A DNA stretch of 64,000 nucleotides from Episyrphus balteatus (lineage: Eukaryota; Arthropoda; Insecta; Diptera; Syrphidae). The notes beneath the pieces were generated by a model. It saw nothing but the letters and a program-made list of their open reading frames with translations. It was not told where the DNA came from and did no database searches. A program made the translations under genes and the position numbers. The stretch is from the NCBI RefSeq assembly GCF_945859705.1, contig NC_079134.1:28057636-28121635 (forward strand), written 5' to 3'. Numbering within the stretch: position 1 is the stretch's first letter; each line of letters begins with the position of its first letter. Of this stretch, positions 21,601-32,700 are shown one piece after another.

Positions 21601-21991
21601 ATAGCTTTGAAAAAAAAACAAGCAAGATTTTGAGATACTTATCATAAATTTCTTTTTCCAATATCTTTGAGAAAAAAAATAATTTCGACCTTAAGGACGT
21701 TTTAATATGGTGTTTTGAGATTTCATAAGTAGTTTTGCAAGAAAATTACTTATCGATGATGTAATTTGACGTCAAATGTACCCAAAAAAAAGCGTTTTTG
21801 ACGTCTTAATATTCTAGTACATCAAAAATGTGAAGTGCCAGTGAAATTATCACTTCGGATTCGGAATCAGCACAAAAAAATCCATTAGAAAAGTAGCGTT
21901 TGGTTCATGCTCTATTTTTGTTGCCGACCAGTGATAATAGTCTAAGATCCCGCCTAAGACGGCCTACCCTCATCGTTATACCAGTTGTGAG

Positions 21992-22421
21992 TATACGCAA
22001 ACTGGAATTTATTTCAAAAAACCATTCATAGCTTTGAAAAAAAAACAAGCAAGATTTTGAGATACTTATCATAAATTTCTTTTTCCAATATCGTTGAGAA
22101 AAAAAAAATAATTTTTACCTTAAGGACGTTTTAATATGGTGTTTTGAGATTTCATAAGTAGTTTTGCAAGAAAATTACTTATCGATGATGTAATTTGACG
22201 TCAAATGTACCCAAAAAAAAGCGTTTTTGACCTCTTAATATTCTAGTACATCAAAAATGTGAAGTGCCAGTGAAATTGTCACTTCGGATTCGGAATCAGC
22301 ACAAAAAAATCCATTAGAAAAGTAGCGTTTGGTTCATGCTCTATTTTTGTTGCCGACCAGTGATAATAGTCTAAGATCCCGCCTAGGACGGCCTACCCTC
22401 ATCGTTATACCAGTTGTGAGT
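21992..22421. repeat. Tandem duplication of the MITE 3' part
   Basis: The unit TATACGCAAACTGGAATTTA ... ATACCAGTTGTGAG (about 430 bp) occurs at 18042-21991, interrupted by the LTR element, and again at 21992-22421. I count about six base differences. The second copy keeps the uninterrupted ATAG site and so documents the pre-insertion state. Confidence 0.85.
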
Positions 22422-23911
22422 TATATTTTTTTTAAGGTAGTATCCAAAGAAACAGTTTGCACATGGACTGCCTGGCAAAATTATGTCATGGCATAGGGTT
22501 GCCACACTTTAAAGATCATTTTTTGAGTTTTTTCGACAGCGTAAGTCTTAGAGGTGTTAAAAAAATATTATATCAGAGAAAATTAAATTTAAAAATTTAA
22601 ATATTCAGGATTTTTAGAAATTTCACATTTTATAGTAGGGTAGACTGAGGTGTTTTTAGAAAAAGGTCAAAAAGCTATTTCCTTAACAAAAAGTGGTAGC
22701 AAAAAGATTGATACTGGAATCGATAGATATTCTAAATATATAAAAGTCACACATACAAATAAAAACTGTAAAAAAATCTGCAACTCGAGATTTGGACGTT
22801 TAAAAGTCAAAACCGTGAAATTTGATGTTTGAGAAATAATAAATAATTGAGGGTTACCCAACTAACAATTTAGCTTTCATAAGGGTCAATGCAAGCTATT
22901 TTTTGACTTGTTTAAGAAGAAGGACAAGTCTTATGCAAACGACCTTATGCAGGCCTTTTTACAAAACAATGAAACATTTAAGGGAAACTATAGCTTCGCT
23001 AAGGAAACTATCATTTGCATTTTATGTTATAATAAGGCCTTATGGAGGTTGTTATAAGATGTTGAATTTATGAATAAAAAAAAAAGATTTTATTGATTTT
23101 GTTTCTTTTAATTTTTTTCTATTTTGTTTTTTCTTCTTTTTTGGCCATGTCAATGCTTTTCCTGTCGTTCTGAAATGGGAAGAATTTTATTTTAGTTAAA
23201 AAAGAACACATTTTTTTTGTTACACAAATGGCCCCCCAGAAATCGATCCCACGTACCTCCAAAAGGGATGATTTGCGTAAGTAAGCCTTAAACTAAACTT
23301 ACCTATACAAACTATAGCTTGCCGAATCGAAGAAAATGGACCTTATGCAAGTAAAATTGTTACTTGGGTAGTCGCCCTAGGCGGGATCTTCTACTAGGTA
23401 TAATGTTTTTTTTTTATTTTTTGTTTGAGTTTTATATAAAATTAAATTAAAACTAAGCTTATCTATGGGTAGCTATAACTATAGATTGTTGGCACACAAG
23501 TTGTATTAACAAAATTTCCTAAAATAGGATTTTCTATTTAATTTGCATTTGCTACACTTTTTCATGACATTGAATATGTAATGGATTCTCATCTGCATTT
23601 CTACATACAGCTTAGTATTCGAGAAAATCAACAAGAACTAACAAAAACATTTGAAAAAGTGCAGATTTTTAAATTAGCTAATTAGTTTTTTTTCCACTAT
23701 GGAAATATTAACTCAAAATAAGAATCTATAGCTGAAGAAATCGAAGAGAAGGTGGATTCTGAAAAAATCTTAAAGTTTATCAAAATAAAAACACTGTTTT
23801 TCCCCTTTTAAAATAAAAACATTTATTTATTTAGGTACATATTCAAAAATATTTTTTAACATAAATTTGAAAATGAAAAACATAAATTTCCACTAAAAAT
23901 TTAAAAACTTT
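22422..23911. other. Intergenic with an inverted AAGATCCCGCCTAGG pair
   Basis: AAGATCCCGCCTAGG at about 22373-22387 is mirrored by CCTAGGCGGGATCTT at about 23376-23390, so the 1 kb between may be an element. Inside are several CTTATG / CATAAG and GGACAAGTC words and a possible tRNA-like B box on the minus strand (GGGATCGATTTC near 23240). No gene is recognised. Minus-strand AATAAATAAATG at about 23821-23834 probably serves the next gene. Confidence 0.4.
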
Positions 23912-25090
23912 CTATGACTGATTGCGTTTACTGTTCTTGTGTAATATATAGTGATGTTGTTTGCTTTGACAAATTCGACAGGTGTATTTCCTATCGCATT
24001 CCGAAAAAGTATGTTTCGACGAAAGACAACGCACACAAGCTTTTTTATTCTTCACAAAAATTAACCTCTCATCAATGCTCATCGATTCAAATTTATCACA
24101 TCGCCATAAAGGATGCTTACCTTTACAATACAAACATCCAAAATCATTTAAATTAGCTGTATAATTGAATTTTTCAATTTCATCACTAAGATCAATTTTC
24201 TGATGTTTTGAGTTTAAAAATTTTAAGAAATCATAAAGTGTTGGTAGTTCATTAGACGTGTGGGTTTTCTTCCATTCGGTTTTTAATTTTTCTGTTAATT
24301 TCTGCACCAATATATGAACCAACAAAATATCCCAGTTTTTTGTGTCAACATTCAATGTTTGAAGTCCATGTAAATATTTAATAGTTTCATCCAATAGTTT
24401 AAAAATACTTAACGATAAACCATTAACATTAGGTTGTTGGATTAATTTTTCAAGATATGCATCAATAAGAGTTTTTTTGCAGAATTTATTTTCCAACAAT
24501 TTCCATGCCTCTTCGTAGGCAGTTTCACTGCTCGAAGAATAAAAATGTTCGATTAGCTTGAAAAGCTCATCTGACAAAAGTGATTTTAATGCATTGAACT
24601 TTTGGGAATTGGTAAGATCAGCTTTGGTATGGACCTCTGTAGAATATAGACTTTGAAATTGAAGCCAATCAATTGGTTCACCAGAAAATTTTTGTACATT
24701 TAATTTTGGCAAATTTTCTGCTAAAGGCTTTTCTTCCACTTCTTTCTCTTCTTCAGCAGTGTCTTCCTTTGGGACTGACATATCTGTCGATTTCAATTCC
24801 AAAAGTTCTCCTTTCATTGAAAGATACAGCAATTCACATTTAAAAGCCAAATCTTGTTTAAAGTAATCCTCATTTTGTGTGTCAATTTTATGTTTTTTAA
24901 AAATTTCCTCAATACTTTTATCTTTTAAACAAAATTCTTTATAATATTTTGAAATCAATTCCATTCGGGCTAATATTTCACCTTTAAGTGAGCATTGATT
25001 TTCTTTAAAGTTCTTTTGGAGTTTCTTCAATCGTTCATAAGTTTTAAATTGTTCTAACAATAAACGTTCCATTATTAATTTATACTCCAT
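23912..25090 (-). CDS. BEL/Pao Gag-derived protein, copy 1 (domestication candidate)
   Basis: An intact intronless frame of 392 residues from ATG at 25090. Residues 1-105 are a Lys/Glu-rich helical region. About 127-270 match the DUF1759-like core of BEL/Pao Gag (LPKLNVQKFSGEPIDWLQFQ, SQKFNALKSLL, YEEAWKLLENKF, DTKNWDILLVHIL). Three zinc knuckles follow: C319-x2-C322-x3-H326-x4-C331, C352-x2-C355-x4-H360-x4-C365, and C371-x2-C374-x4-H379/H380. The frame stops 8 residues after the last knuckle, where BEL/Pao polyproteins would go on into protease. I see no protease, RT, integrase or LTR nearby. A minus-strand poly(A) signal lies about 80 bases downstream. Function is unknown; a capsid-like RNA-binding host protein is inferred. 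Confidence 0.85.
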   Translation of the reverse strand: MEYKLIMERLLLEQFKTYERLKKLQKNFKENQCSLKGEILARMELISKYYKEFCLKDKSIEEIFKKHKIDTQNEDYFKQDLAFKCELLYLSMKGELLELKSTDMSVPKEDTAEEEKEVEEKPLAENLPKLNVQKFSGEPIDWLQFQSLYSTEVHTKADLTNSQKFNALKSLLSDELFKLIEHFYSSSSETAYEEAWKLLENKFCKKTLIDAYLEKLIQQPNVNGLSLSIFKLLDETIKYLHGLQTLNVDTKNWDILLVHILVQKLTEKLKTEWKKTHTSNELPTLYDFLKFLNSKHQKIDLSDEIEKFNYTANLNDFGCLYCKGKHPLWRCDKFESMSIDERLIFVKNKKACVRCLSSKHTFSECDRKYTCRICQSKQHHYILHKNSKRNQS

Positions 25091-25374
25091 AAAATATAGA
25101 AAAAAAAATCACAAATCCTGTGTAGTAACGTAATTGATCACTTGCAATTCACAACTGTGGCGTTGCAGAAATTGAAAATATAGAAATGTCGATTGAGACT
25201 CTGAAATTTTATCAACAGCAAAAAAAAAAATAAACTTATATCTTTAAGTGCATTCATTGTTAATAAATACAAAAAACATATTGATAACGATAAACCAAGA
25301 AAAAACAACTTTGTAATTGAAAGCTTTATATATGACTAATTTAACAGCAAATTGAAGTTTGTTAATATAATATA
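25091..25374. promoter_or_regulatory. Upstream region of Gag-like copy 1
   Basis: AT-rich sequence before the minus-strand start. No TATA box or initiator can be named with confidence. It is separated from the divergent partner by the fold-back element and about 1.3 kb more. Confidence 0.3.
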
Positions 25375-26450
25375 CAGGGTGTCCCGTAAGTAATGGATCA
25401 AACGAAGTATGCTGATAGGGGATCTTAAGGGCTCTCAGAATTTGGTAACTTGTTCATCCCAAATCCTTACGGTTTTCGATTTAATGCAATTCTTGTGAAA
25501 TTTCGAAAAATCCCTACTTGGCAACAGTATTTTGCTTCCTGCGCCCATTATTGATTTTTGTTTTCTAAAATTCTTTTACAAAAACATTGCCAAATAATAA
25601 GGAACAATTAATTAATCAAAATATTTTTTATTCCATACGCCATTTCGCTGCAAATTAACTAACAGTTTCAAGTTTGATAAAAAATCAATTTTTAACTTTT
25701 ATTTGAGAGCAACACGGCGACAAAAATTTCTACGGTGTGAGAATGGTTTATTATTTTAAAAAGTTGCACTGCTATTGTAGTTTTCAAAAATGTATAAAAG
25801 TTTCTAAAGTTGCAGTTAGATCAGAAAATATTACAATTTGAATTCAACAAAACAGGGTTTTTCACAGCAAAAAGACAAACAAAAATAGACGCTTTTGTTC
25901 AAAGAAAAATAAACAAATAACAGTTCGAGAAATGTGTTTATTTTTGGTTGTTTTTTGTTCTGAAAAACCCTGTTTTGTTGAATTCAAATTGTAATATTTT
26001 CTGATCTAACTGCAACTTTAGAAACTTTTATACATTTTTGAAAACTACAATAGCAGGGCAACTTTTTAAAATAATAAACCATTCTCACACCGTAGAAATT
26101 TTTGTCGCCGTGTTGCTCTCAAATAAAAGTTAAAAATTGATTTTTTATCAAACTTGAAACTGTTAGTTAATTTGCAGCGAAATGGCGTATGGAATAAGAA
26201 ATATTTTGATTAATTAATTGTTCCTTACTATTTGGCAATGTTTTTGTGAAAGAATTTTAGAAAACAAAAATCAATAATGGGCGCAGGAAGCAAAATACTG
26301 TTGCCAAGTAGGGATATTTCGAAATTTCACAAGAATTGCATTAAATCGAAAACCGTAAGGATTTGGGATGAACAAGTTACCAAATTCTGAGAGCCCTTAA
26401 GGAGGCCTATCCCCATATTTCGTTTGATCCATTACTTTTGGGACACCCTG
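25375..26450. mobile_element. Fold-back transposon, CAGGGTGTCCC ends, TA target duplication
   Basis: Two inverted arms of about 480 bp (25375-25862 and 25973-26450) enclose a 110-base unique centre. Outer ends are CAGGGTGTCCC, then TAATGGATCAAACGAA; TA flanks both ends, as with Tc1/mariner-type insertion. Arms are almost identical, so the copy is young. No transposase frame is visible. Single-arm relatives lie at 2855-3342 and 47112-47194. Confidence 0.9.
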
Positions 26451-27719
26451 TATATTATTCTTATAAACAACAAATTACAACAAATTATCTGATCAATAAA
26501 ATATTGCAATGAACTTATTATGTTCATACAATTTTAATTAAGAAATTGTGTTAAAAGGTTTGTATTGCGGCTCGGGAGAGGCGCAAATAAGGTAGGTATT
26601 GTGTGTACTTAATTTCTTCTAATTTCACATTTTTCTATTTGGGCACCTTTTTTTTATCAAAATCTTCTTTTTTGGCCTCTTTTGAAAATCTACCAATTTT
26701 TTTTTGAAAATCTATAATTTTTCTTCTCTTCGAAAAATTAATTTTTTTTTTAACAATTTTATAAAAATTTGCTAACCCTTTCGGACCCAGCGTTACTCTC
26801 ATGTAACATATATTTAAAAATTCGTAAGAAATATTCCATTAAATATTATTTTAGGTTTCGATGGCTTAATTGAAAGATAATAATGCCTTGTTACTTAATT
26901 AGTACAAAAAGTTAGTCAAATATCATACCTACTTTTAATTTTTTTTATCGAAAAAGGGACTGAAATTCAGATTCTTTTGTTTTACAAAATATTTTTATTT
27001 TGTATATACATCGAAAAAAAAAAACCAATAACAATTTAACATTTTGTAAATATCAAATTAACATTTTTTAAATATCAGCAAAAAATGCTCTATAAAATGT
27101 GTTTTATGATAATTAAAATATTAAAAGAATATTTTTACTATCACATTTTTGATTATTAATCGAATCTAAATTTTAAAAGTAAATGTTCGTTCTTGTTGAT
27201 TCTCATGAATTAGTATGACCAAAATAATTTTTTAAATTATCTCATAAAGTAAATATTTTACAAAAAAAAATTACTGTATATAAACATACATTAATTTTTT
27301 TTGAAAATTGTTAGCCTTTAGTGAGCTTTTAAGATAAAATATTGCTATGAAGAAAGGAATAAATAAAGTGGATTTGTATTTTATTCTTTATTTTAATTAT
27401 GAATGTTTATAGCGGATAAGGGTTGAACAGAACTTTTTTTTTTAATTTTCAATTACTTGCTAACTTGTAATTTCTTCTTTGTTGGAATATTTATCAAGTT
27501 TCATTAATTTTCAATGTCAAGTTTTTATAAGATAATAAAATGCATTTCTATAAATAAATCGAGCCCCATTACTTTTTCTTATTTTCTTATCAATATTACT
27601 TATTTTCTGAATTTGAAGTGGTTGAAGAAATTCAATTTCCATTTTAGTAGTAATTGGCAGTTATAGTCATGTAGACATGTTTAACAAAGAATTTGAAATT
27701 AAATACATTTTCACAAAAC
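26451..27719. other. Spacer between the Gag-like genes
   Basis: Very AT-rich. A weak inverted pair, TAACCCTTTCGGACC at about 26771 and ATAAGGGTTG at about 27416, could be a decayed piggyBac-like (TTAA/CCCTT) MITE. The last 100 bases form the probable 5' UTR of Gag-like copy 2. Confidence 0.35.
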
Positions 27720-29021
27720 ATGGATTATAAAGCTTTGCTAAAACATTTAAACGAAGAAAAACATAAGATTTTCAATCATTTAAAGAACCTTCAAAAACGT
27801 TTCAAAGATAATTTATCAGTTCCAAAAGCTGATGTACCCTTACGCATCGAACAACTTGAAAGTTATTACAAATTTTACTGCGATACGAGTCGAAAATTTG
27901 ATGAAATTCTATCAGTATCCAAAATTGAGTATTTTGGAGAAGATCTAGATGCGAAATGTAAACTGCTTTATTTGGAAATGAAGAACGATCTTTGGACAGT
28001 TAAGTCAATTGACGAATCAACAAAGATAGAGTCACGAGATAGTTCCACAATGGACTCTTCAATTGATCTATTTTTTGAGCTGAAACTTTCAAAAGAATCA
28101 ACTAAAGAATATAGCGAATCATATCCAACAAAGTCACCAGAACCAATTGTGAATGAAGAAATCAAAGAAGAAACTACAAAAAATTCATCAAAAGATTTGC
28201 CCCAGATTGATGTTCGAAAATTTTCCGGTCAACTAACCGATTGGCCAGTTTTTCGAAATGAATACCGTGCATTAGTTCATTCCAATTTGAATATTACCAA
28301 TTCTCAGAAATTTTCAATTCTTAAATCTCTTGTGCCAGAAGAAGTTTTTGAACCAATTAAAAATATTTTTATTTACAGAGACGACATTGGCTACGAAGAT
28401 GCTTGGGAATTGTTGGAGGAAAAATTTAGCAAACGAAACAATGTCGAAGAATTACTTCAAACTCTTATTCAACAACCCTCTTCAAATGGCTCATCTGAAA
28501 GTATTGTTGAACTTTTGGAAACAATCAAAAAGTGTTTAAATGGTCTAATGTATTGGAATGTTGATACAAAAAATTGGGATATGTTATTAATTCATTTGCT
28601 AATAGGACAATTAGACAAAGAAACTAAGAACGAATGGAACAACGAAATAAATTCGTCGCCTTCTACGACATCAAAAAATATCTTTGATTTTGTCAATTTT
28701 TTGAGTTCGAAACTGCGAACTGGAAAAAGATTCTCAAATGAAATGAGCAGTATTGATAAGGACAAACACAAATTACGTTGTATTTGTTGCCAGCGAAATC
28801 ATCCTTTGTGGAAATGTAACGAATTTGAATTATTGAACATTAATGCAAGAATTAGTTTAGTGAGTGATAAAACAATTTGTGTCCGTTGTCTTGCTCAAGA
28901 TCATATTATTTCGAAATGTTGGAAGCCATTTAGCTGTCGGATATGTCATAAAAGAGACCATCATTTTTTACTACATAAAAATGACAAACGTTCTAAGTCT
29001 TGTGAAAATTTATTAAACTAA
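27720..29021 (+). CDS. BEL/Pao Gag-derived protein, copy 2 (domestication candidate)
   Basis: An intact intronless frame of 433 residues from ATG at 27720 (context AAAACATGG). The frame is open nine codons further upstream but has only TTG there, and MDYK aligns with the MEYK start of copy 1. It shares the whole layout of copy 1: helical N-terminus, acidic Ser/Glu/Lys linker (longer here), DUF1759-like core (LPQIDVRKFSGQLTDWPVFR, GYEDAWELLEEKF, DTKNWDMLLIHLL), and three knuckles (CICCQRNHPLWKC, CVRCLAQDHIISKC, CRICHKRDHHFLLH). It stops 14 residues after the last knuckle. AATAAA follows at 29099. By eye the two proteins are about half identical in the C-terminal part, so the duplication is old and both frames have been kept open. 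Confidence 0.85.
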   Translation: MDYKALLKHLNEEKHKIFNHLKNLQKRFKDNLSVPKADVPLRIEQLESYYKFYCDTSRKFDEILSVSKIEYFGEDLDAKCKLLYLEMKNDLWTVKSIDESTKIESRDSSTMDSSIDLFFELKLSKESTKEYSESYPTKSPEPIVNEEIKEETTKNSSKDLPQIDVRKFSGQLTDWPVFRNEYRALVHSNLNITNSQKFSILKSLVPEEVFEPIKNIFIYRDDIGYEDAWELLEEKFSKRNNVEELLQTLIQQPSSNGSSESIVELLETIKKCLNGLMYWNVDTKNWDMLLIHLLIGQLDKETKNEWNNEINSSPSTTSKNIFDFVNFLSSKLRTGKRFSNEMSSIDKDKHKLRCICCQRNHPLWKCNEFELLNINARISLVSDKTICVRCLAQDHIISKCWKPFSCRICHKRDHHFLLHKNDKRSKSCENLLN

Positions 29022-29098
29022 TAGCATTATCTAATTATCTTAATTATTATTATTATTATATTTTTATTTGTTTTTGGTGTTGCTTTATTAAATATTTA

Positions 29099-29104
29099 AA
29101 TAAA
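29099..29104 (+). terminator. Polyadenylation signal of Gag-like copy 2
   Basis: AATAAA 78 bases after the stop codon of the 433-residue Gag-like gene. Confidence 0.5.
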
Positions 29105-29268
29105 ACCTATGTTTTTGATTTGCTGAATTGAAGGTATCGTACAGATGGAAGAATAGACACACCGATGCACGGACGGACGGACGCGTCGGCATAACAGGTA
29201 GCTATAGCTTAGATTTCGCATTTAAAGCAGTACTTTTTTTTCTGACTAGCCAAAAAAATAAAAAAATG

Positions 29269-29517
29269 CTGACCTGGGGATGCGACTATGTTTATAATAT
29301 GTTTTTATTGGTCACTGAAACTGAATCTGAAACCGATTTACTCGATCACGTCAGGTTTTCCAGATAAACTCAAAAAGAGGTAATAGACAAACTGACTCAA
29401 ACACCTTTTTTGAGGTTATCTCGAAAACCTGACGTGTTAGGGCAAAATGGACTTCGGATTAAGTTTCAGCAACTCAAAAAACATGTGATTAACATTATAG
29501 TCGCACCACCAGGTCAG
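29269..29517. mobile_element. Short MITE, CTGACCTGG ends
   Basis: Terminal inverted repeats of 21 bp match at 19 positions (CTGACCTGGGGATGCGACTAT against its mirror at 29497-29517). The interior of 207 bp has no coding potential and contains a smaller inverted pair around GTCAGGTTTTC / GAAAACCTGAC (about 29350 and 29412). Confidence 0.65.
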
Positions 29518-29580
29518 AACTTTGTTTTTTTTTTTGACTGTGTTATCAATCATTAAAAAAGTTAAAAAAGGAAAATAAAC

Positions 29581-29620
29581 AAAGTTGTAGCAGACAAATT
29601 TATTTGTCTGCTATAACTTT
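29581..29620. repeat. Compact hairpin
   Basis: AAAGTTGTAGCAGACAAAT (29581-29599) pairs with 29602-29620 with one mismatch and a two-base loop. Function unknown; could be a MITE remnant. Confidence 0.7.
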
Positions 29621-30458
29621 GAATTATATTCAATCGCTCCACTTAAAATAAAAAATAATTTTAATAAATTTTTTAATATTTTTGTTATTTTGTTCTTCGT
29701 TATTCTTTTAAAATAAGTAAAGTTGTATTAAAATTAACTAACCAAAAGCCAATATTTGGTCGTTATTCTCATCCCAGCCAATCAACCAATAGTCTATAGA
29801 ACAAATTTGACTTAAATTTGTTTTTGGCTGAAACGTGCCATTTACAAATCTGATAAATTTTCTTATAGTTCAAGAAAAAATAAGATATTTGAAAATTAAT
29901 TCTTGAATTTTTAAGAATTTTCCTTCGTTTATCTAAATATTTATTGATTAAATGCTCAAATAAACTCAAAAGGATTCGATTTTGTTCATAAAAAAAAATG
30001 ATTAGAAGTAAGTCACTTACAGCTGCAAAAATTTGGTGTTTTATTTCATCACAAAAGTTCAAATTCTCAGAATAGAAAAACTGTTTGATGCATAAATCTG
30101 TAAATTTGCTAATTTATTTCGAGTATATTAAGTTCCAATAATAGTTAAGCCTCATTTTAATTTTATCGCCAATAAATTATAAAATACCGGTAAATTAAAA
30201 AAAAACCGTAAAAAGGCCTATTTTGATAACTTTTCTAAATTGATCTTAAATGTAAAAAACTGTTTTTTACATTAAAAATCTAATTTCTTTTTAGAAAATT
30301 AGATATTGATAGTCAAAGTCAAATATGGTTTGATGAGTGATATTGAAGTCTAAACAAAAATCGTAGAAGAATGAAACAAAAAGAAACATGAAGTTTAATA
30401 AATAACATTGGTTTACAGACAAAATGGACACTCAATCCCATTTTTTTTTCTTACGTAC

Positions 30459-31462
30459 TCTCAAGTAGCACACTGGTGTATAAATTGGTGTAAATTCATT
30501 AATTTTGGTGTAAATTGAGAAAATTGAAAAAATATGGTGTATTTGTTAAATTAAGTGGTATAAAAATTATACCACTGTGTTTTTTTGCACAAAATTTCAA
30601 CATTTTTTTAAGATTCAGTGCAAAAAATACACTGATACACGGTTGTTTTTATAATATACCATTAATGGTGCATAAAATTAATCGATTCTAAAATCAACGA
30701 AAACGGTATATTTTTTACACTCTCTTTGGTGTAGGAAGTACACCCTGTGGACATAAAAATCACCAGACTGCATAAGTGGGACACGCCATATTTTTCAATG
30801 GCCGCCATTTAAAAAATGAAGACAGCGATTAATTATTTTACTATAATAGTATATAATATCGACCTAATAACCCCGCATTCTTAGTTTTTTCATTCGTTTA
30901 TATTATATTATAAAAGAACTCTTCAAAAAAATGTAAAAACGACAAAAAATTTATAATTTTTGAAAAACATATTTTTAAAATCGAAAAAAAAAAATCATTA
31001 ATTCATTGAAATTTTTGAGGAGCTCGATTTTTAGACGGGGTAGTATCTAAAATCAGTAGACAAAATGTGTTTCGTTCTTAAATTAGGCACTCAAATTCAT
31101 ATTTAATCATTAGTTTCTTATTATTATGATGGTGAATAAAAATTCATTTTCATTTCAAACTGTTTGGGGTAAAAAATAAACTTTGGTTCAAATTATAAAT
31201 CAGAATAATTTAAATGGTGTATTTTATCCATAGATTTATTGTGTATTTTTTCAATTTCAAAGGAATTATTATCACCAAAAACCAGATCATTTTTTATACC
31301 ACTAGCGCTATTTATATACCAAAATTGGTGTAATTTTTTAACCAGTGGTGTTTTTTATATACGAGAAAATGGTGTATTTTTTATATTCAAAATGTATATC
31401 ACGAAAGTTCAAAAAATACTCCAAATATTTTGGTGTATTTTAGACTTTTGTGCTACTTGAGA
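30459..31462. mobile_element. 1-kb TIR element rich in GGTGTA motifs
   Basis: TCTCAAGTAGCAC (30459-30471) mirrors GTGCTACTTGAGA (31450-31462). Both ends contain many GGTGTA/TACACC words (for example GGTGTATAAATTGGTGTAAA), which also recur near the right end, giving a subterminal-repeat look as in hAT-type elements. No target duplication or transposase was seen. Confidence 0.6.
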
Positions 31463-31504
31463 CTTTGACCTCAGGAACTCGGAAATCACTTTAAAAAAAA
31501 TTAC

Positions 31505-32465
31505 GATGGATGCGTTTTCGAGATATAGTTTTTTAAAGTTTTATGTCGTTTATTTTTCCCACCAAACTTAGTGTTCGATCTATATCTTGAGTAATAAACG
31601 AACATTCTGAACAGAAAAATGGCTTAAAAGGATCAAAAACAGTAGATTTTGATAGCCCATATTTTATCCAATTTTAGCCACATTCAATTTTTGTGACCAA
31701 TATGTTGAAAGATAAAGTTTTCTCCGTTACATGTTCAATATTTATAAATGCTCAAAAGATAATAATAGACTATTTAGTAAAAACATCAAAAATGTATTTT
31801 TTTTCTCTTTTTTGAATAGTTTTTTTTTTTAATTTTTTTTACAATATTTGAATTTTAAAAATGTTTATGTATATAGATCGGAAATTCAATTATCTACAAA
31901 AAATTATTGAATAAAAATTTTCAAATTCGGCTTCCTTTTGAAGTTATAGACAAAAACACAAAAAGTAACAAAAAGAGTCGAAAATATTGATCGTTACAAA
32001 AATTATCATATCTTTATAATTTATCCATAGATTTCGAATAAAATTATCTAGTTATCTTCTTATTTTTGCCAAAAAGTGTACTAAACATATAAAATAATAC
32101 AAAATCATGAGGATTCGAAAGATTTACATTTTTTCTGTCAGTAATTAATTTTTTGTTTGCAAAAATTTCCTTAAAAAATCGATTTTTTTTAAAATGTTTT
32201 AATACATTGCATTTTTTGTTTGCAAAAATTTCCTTTAAAATCGATTTTTTAAAAATTGTTTTAATACATAAACATCTGAAGTTATCTACCCAAAAAAGTT
32301 ATTCCAGTGTTTGTTGCTTTTTATAATTTTTCAGGTGCCGGTTTTTTTTTTTTGTTAAGAATAATCGTTTATTACTCAAGATATAGACCGAATACTAAGT
32401 ATGTATGCTGGAAAAAAATGACAAAAAACTTTGAAAAATCATGTCTCAAAAACCTATCCATAAAT
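31505..32465. repeat. Imperfect fold-back, ~120-bp arms
   Basis: The arm around TCTATATCTTGAGTAATAAA (left about 31505-31625, right about 32340-32465, inverted) includes a 22-bp exact core. The 700 bases between are AT-rich without a gene; ATCGATTTTTT-type words repeat near 32180-32260. Confidence 0.6.
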
Positions 32466-32700
32466 ATTTTATTAGATAAGATTTTCGAGTTTTCTGGAAT
32501 CTATATGTAAAGTATAACGGCACTCTTGGTGTCCAAAAAATTTTTTTTTCCCACTTTCTTAAGAGTAAAATAAAAACAAACAATATTTGGAAAATTGCTT
32601 GCCATTTGTTTTGTCACTATACAACATACAATAATTTTTCACTGAGATATAGTCTATCGAAAATCACTAAAAAACTAATTTTTCCCTACATTTTTTTGGC

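Larger units (their letters stand above)
17822..21933. mobile_element. MITE with CTGGTCGGCAA ends, split by an LTR element
   Basis: The ends ACTGGTCGGCAAAAA (17822) and TTGCCGACCAGT (to 21932) are inverted. An intact relative lies at 53186-53735. The LTR retrotransposon at 18080-21600 sits inside and duplicated ATAG. Without it the MITE would be about 590 bp. Its 3' part plus 59 bp of flank is duplicated in tandem at 21992-22421. Confidence 0.7.

Noticed and set aside
27693..27719. Longer start of Gag-like copy 2 at 27693
   Set aside because: The codon there is TTG, not ATG; the first ATG is at 27720 and aligns with the start of copy 1.
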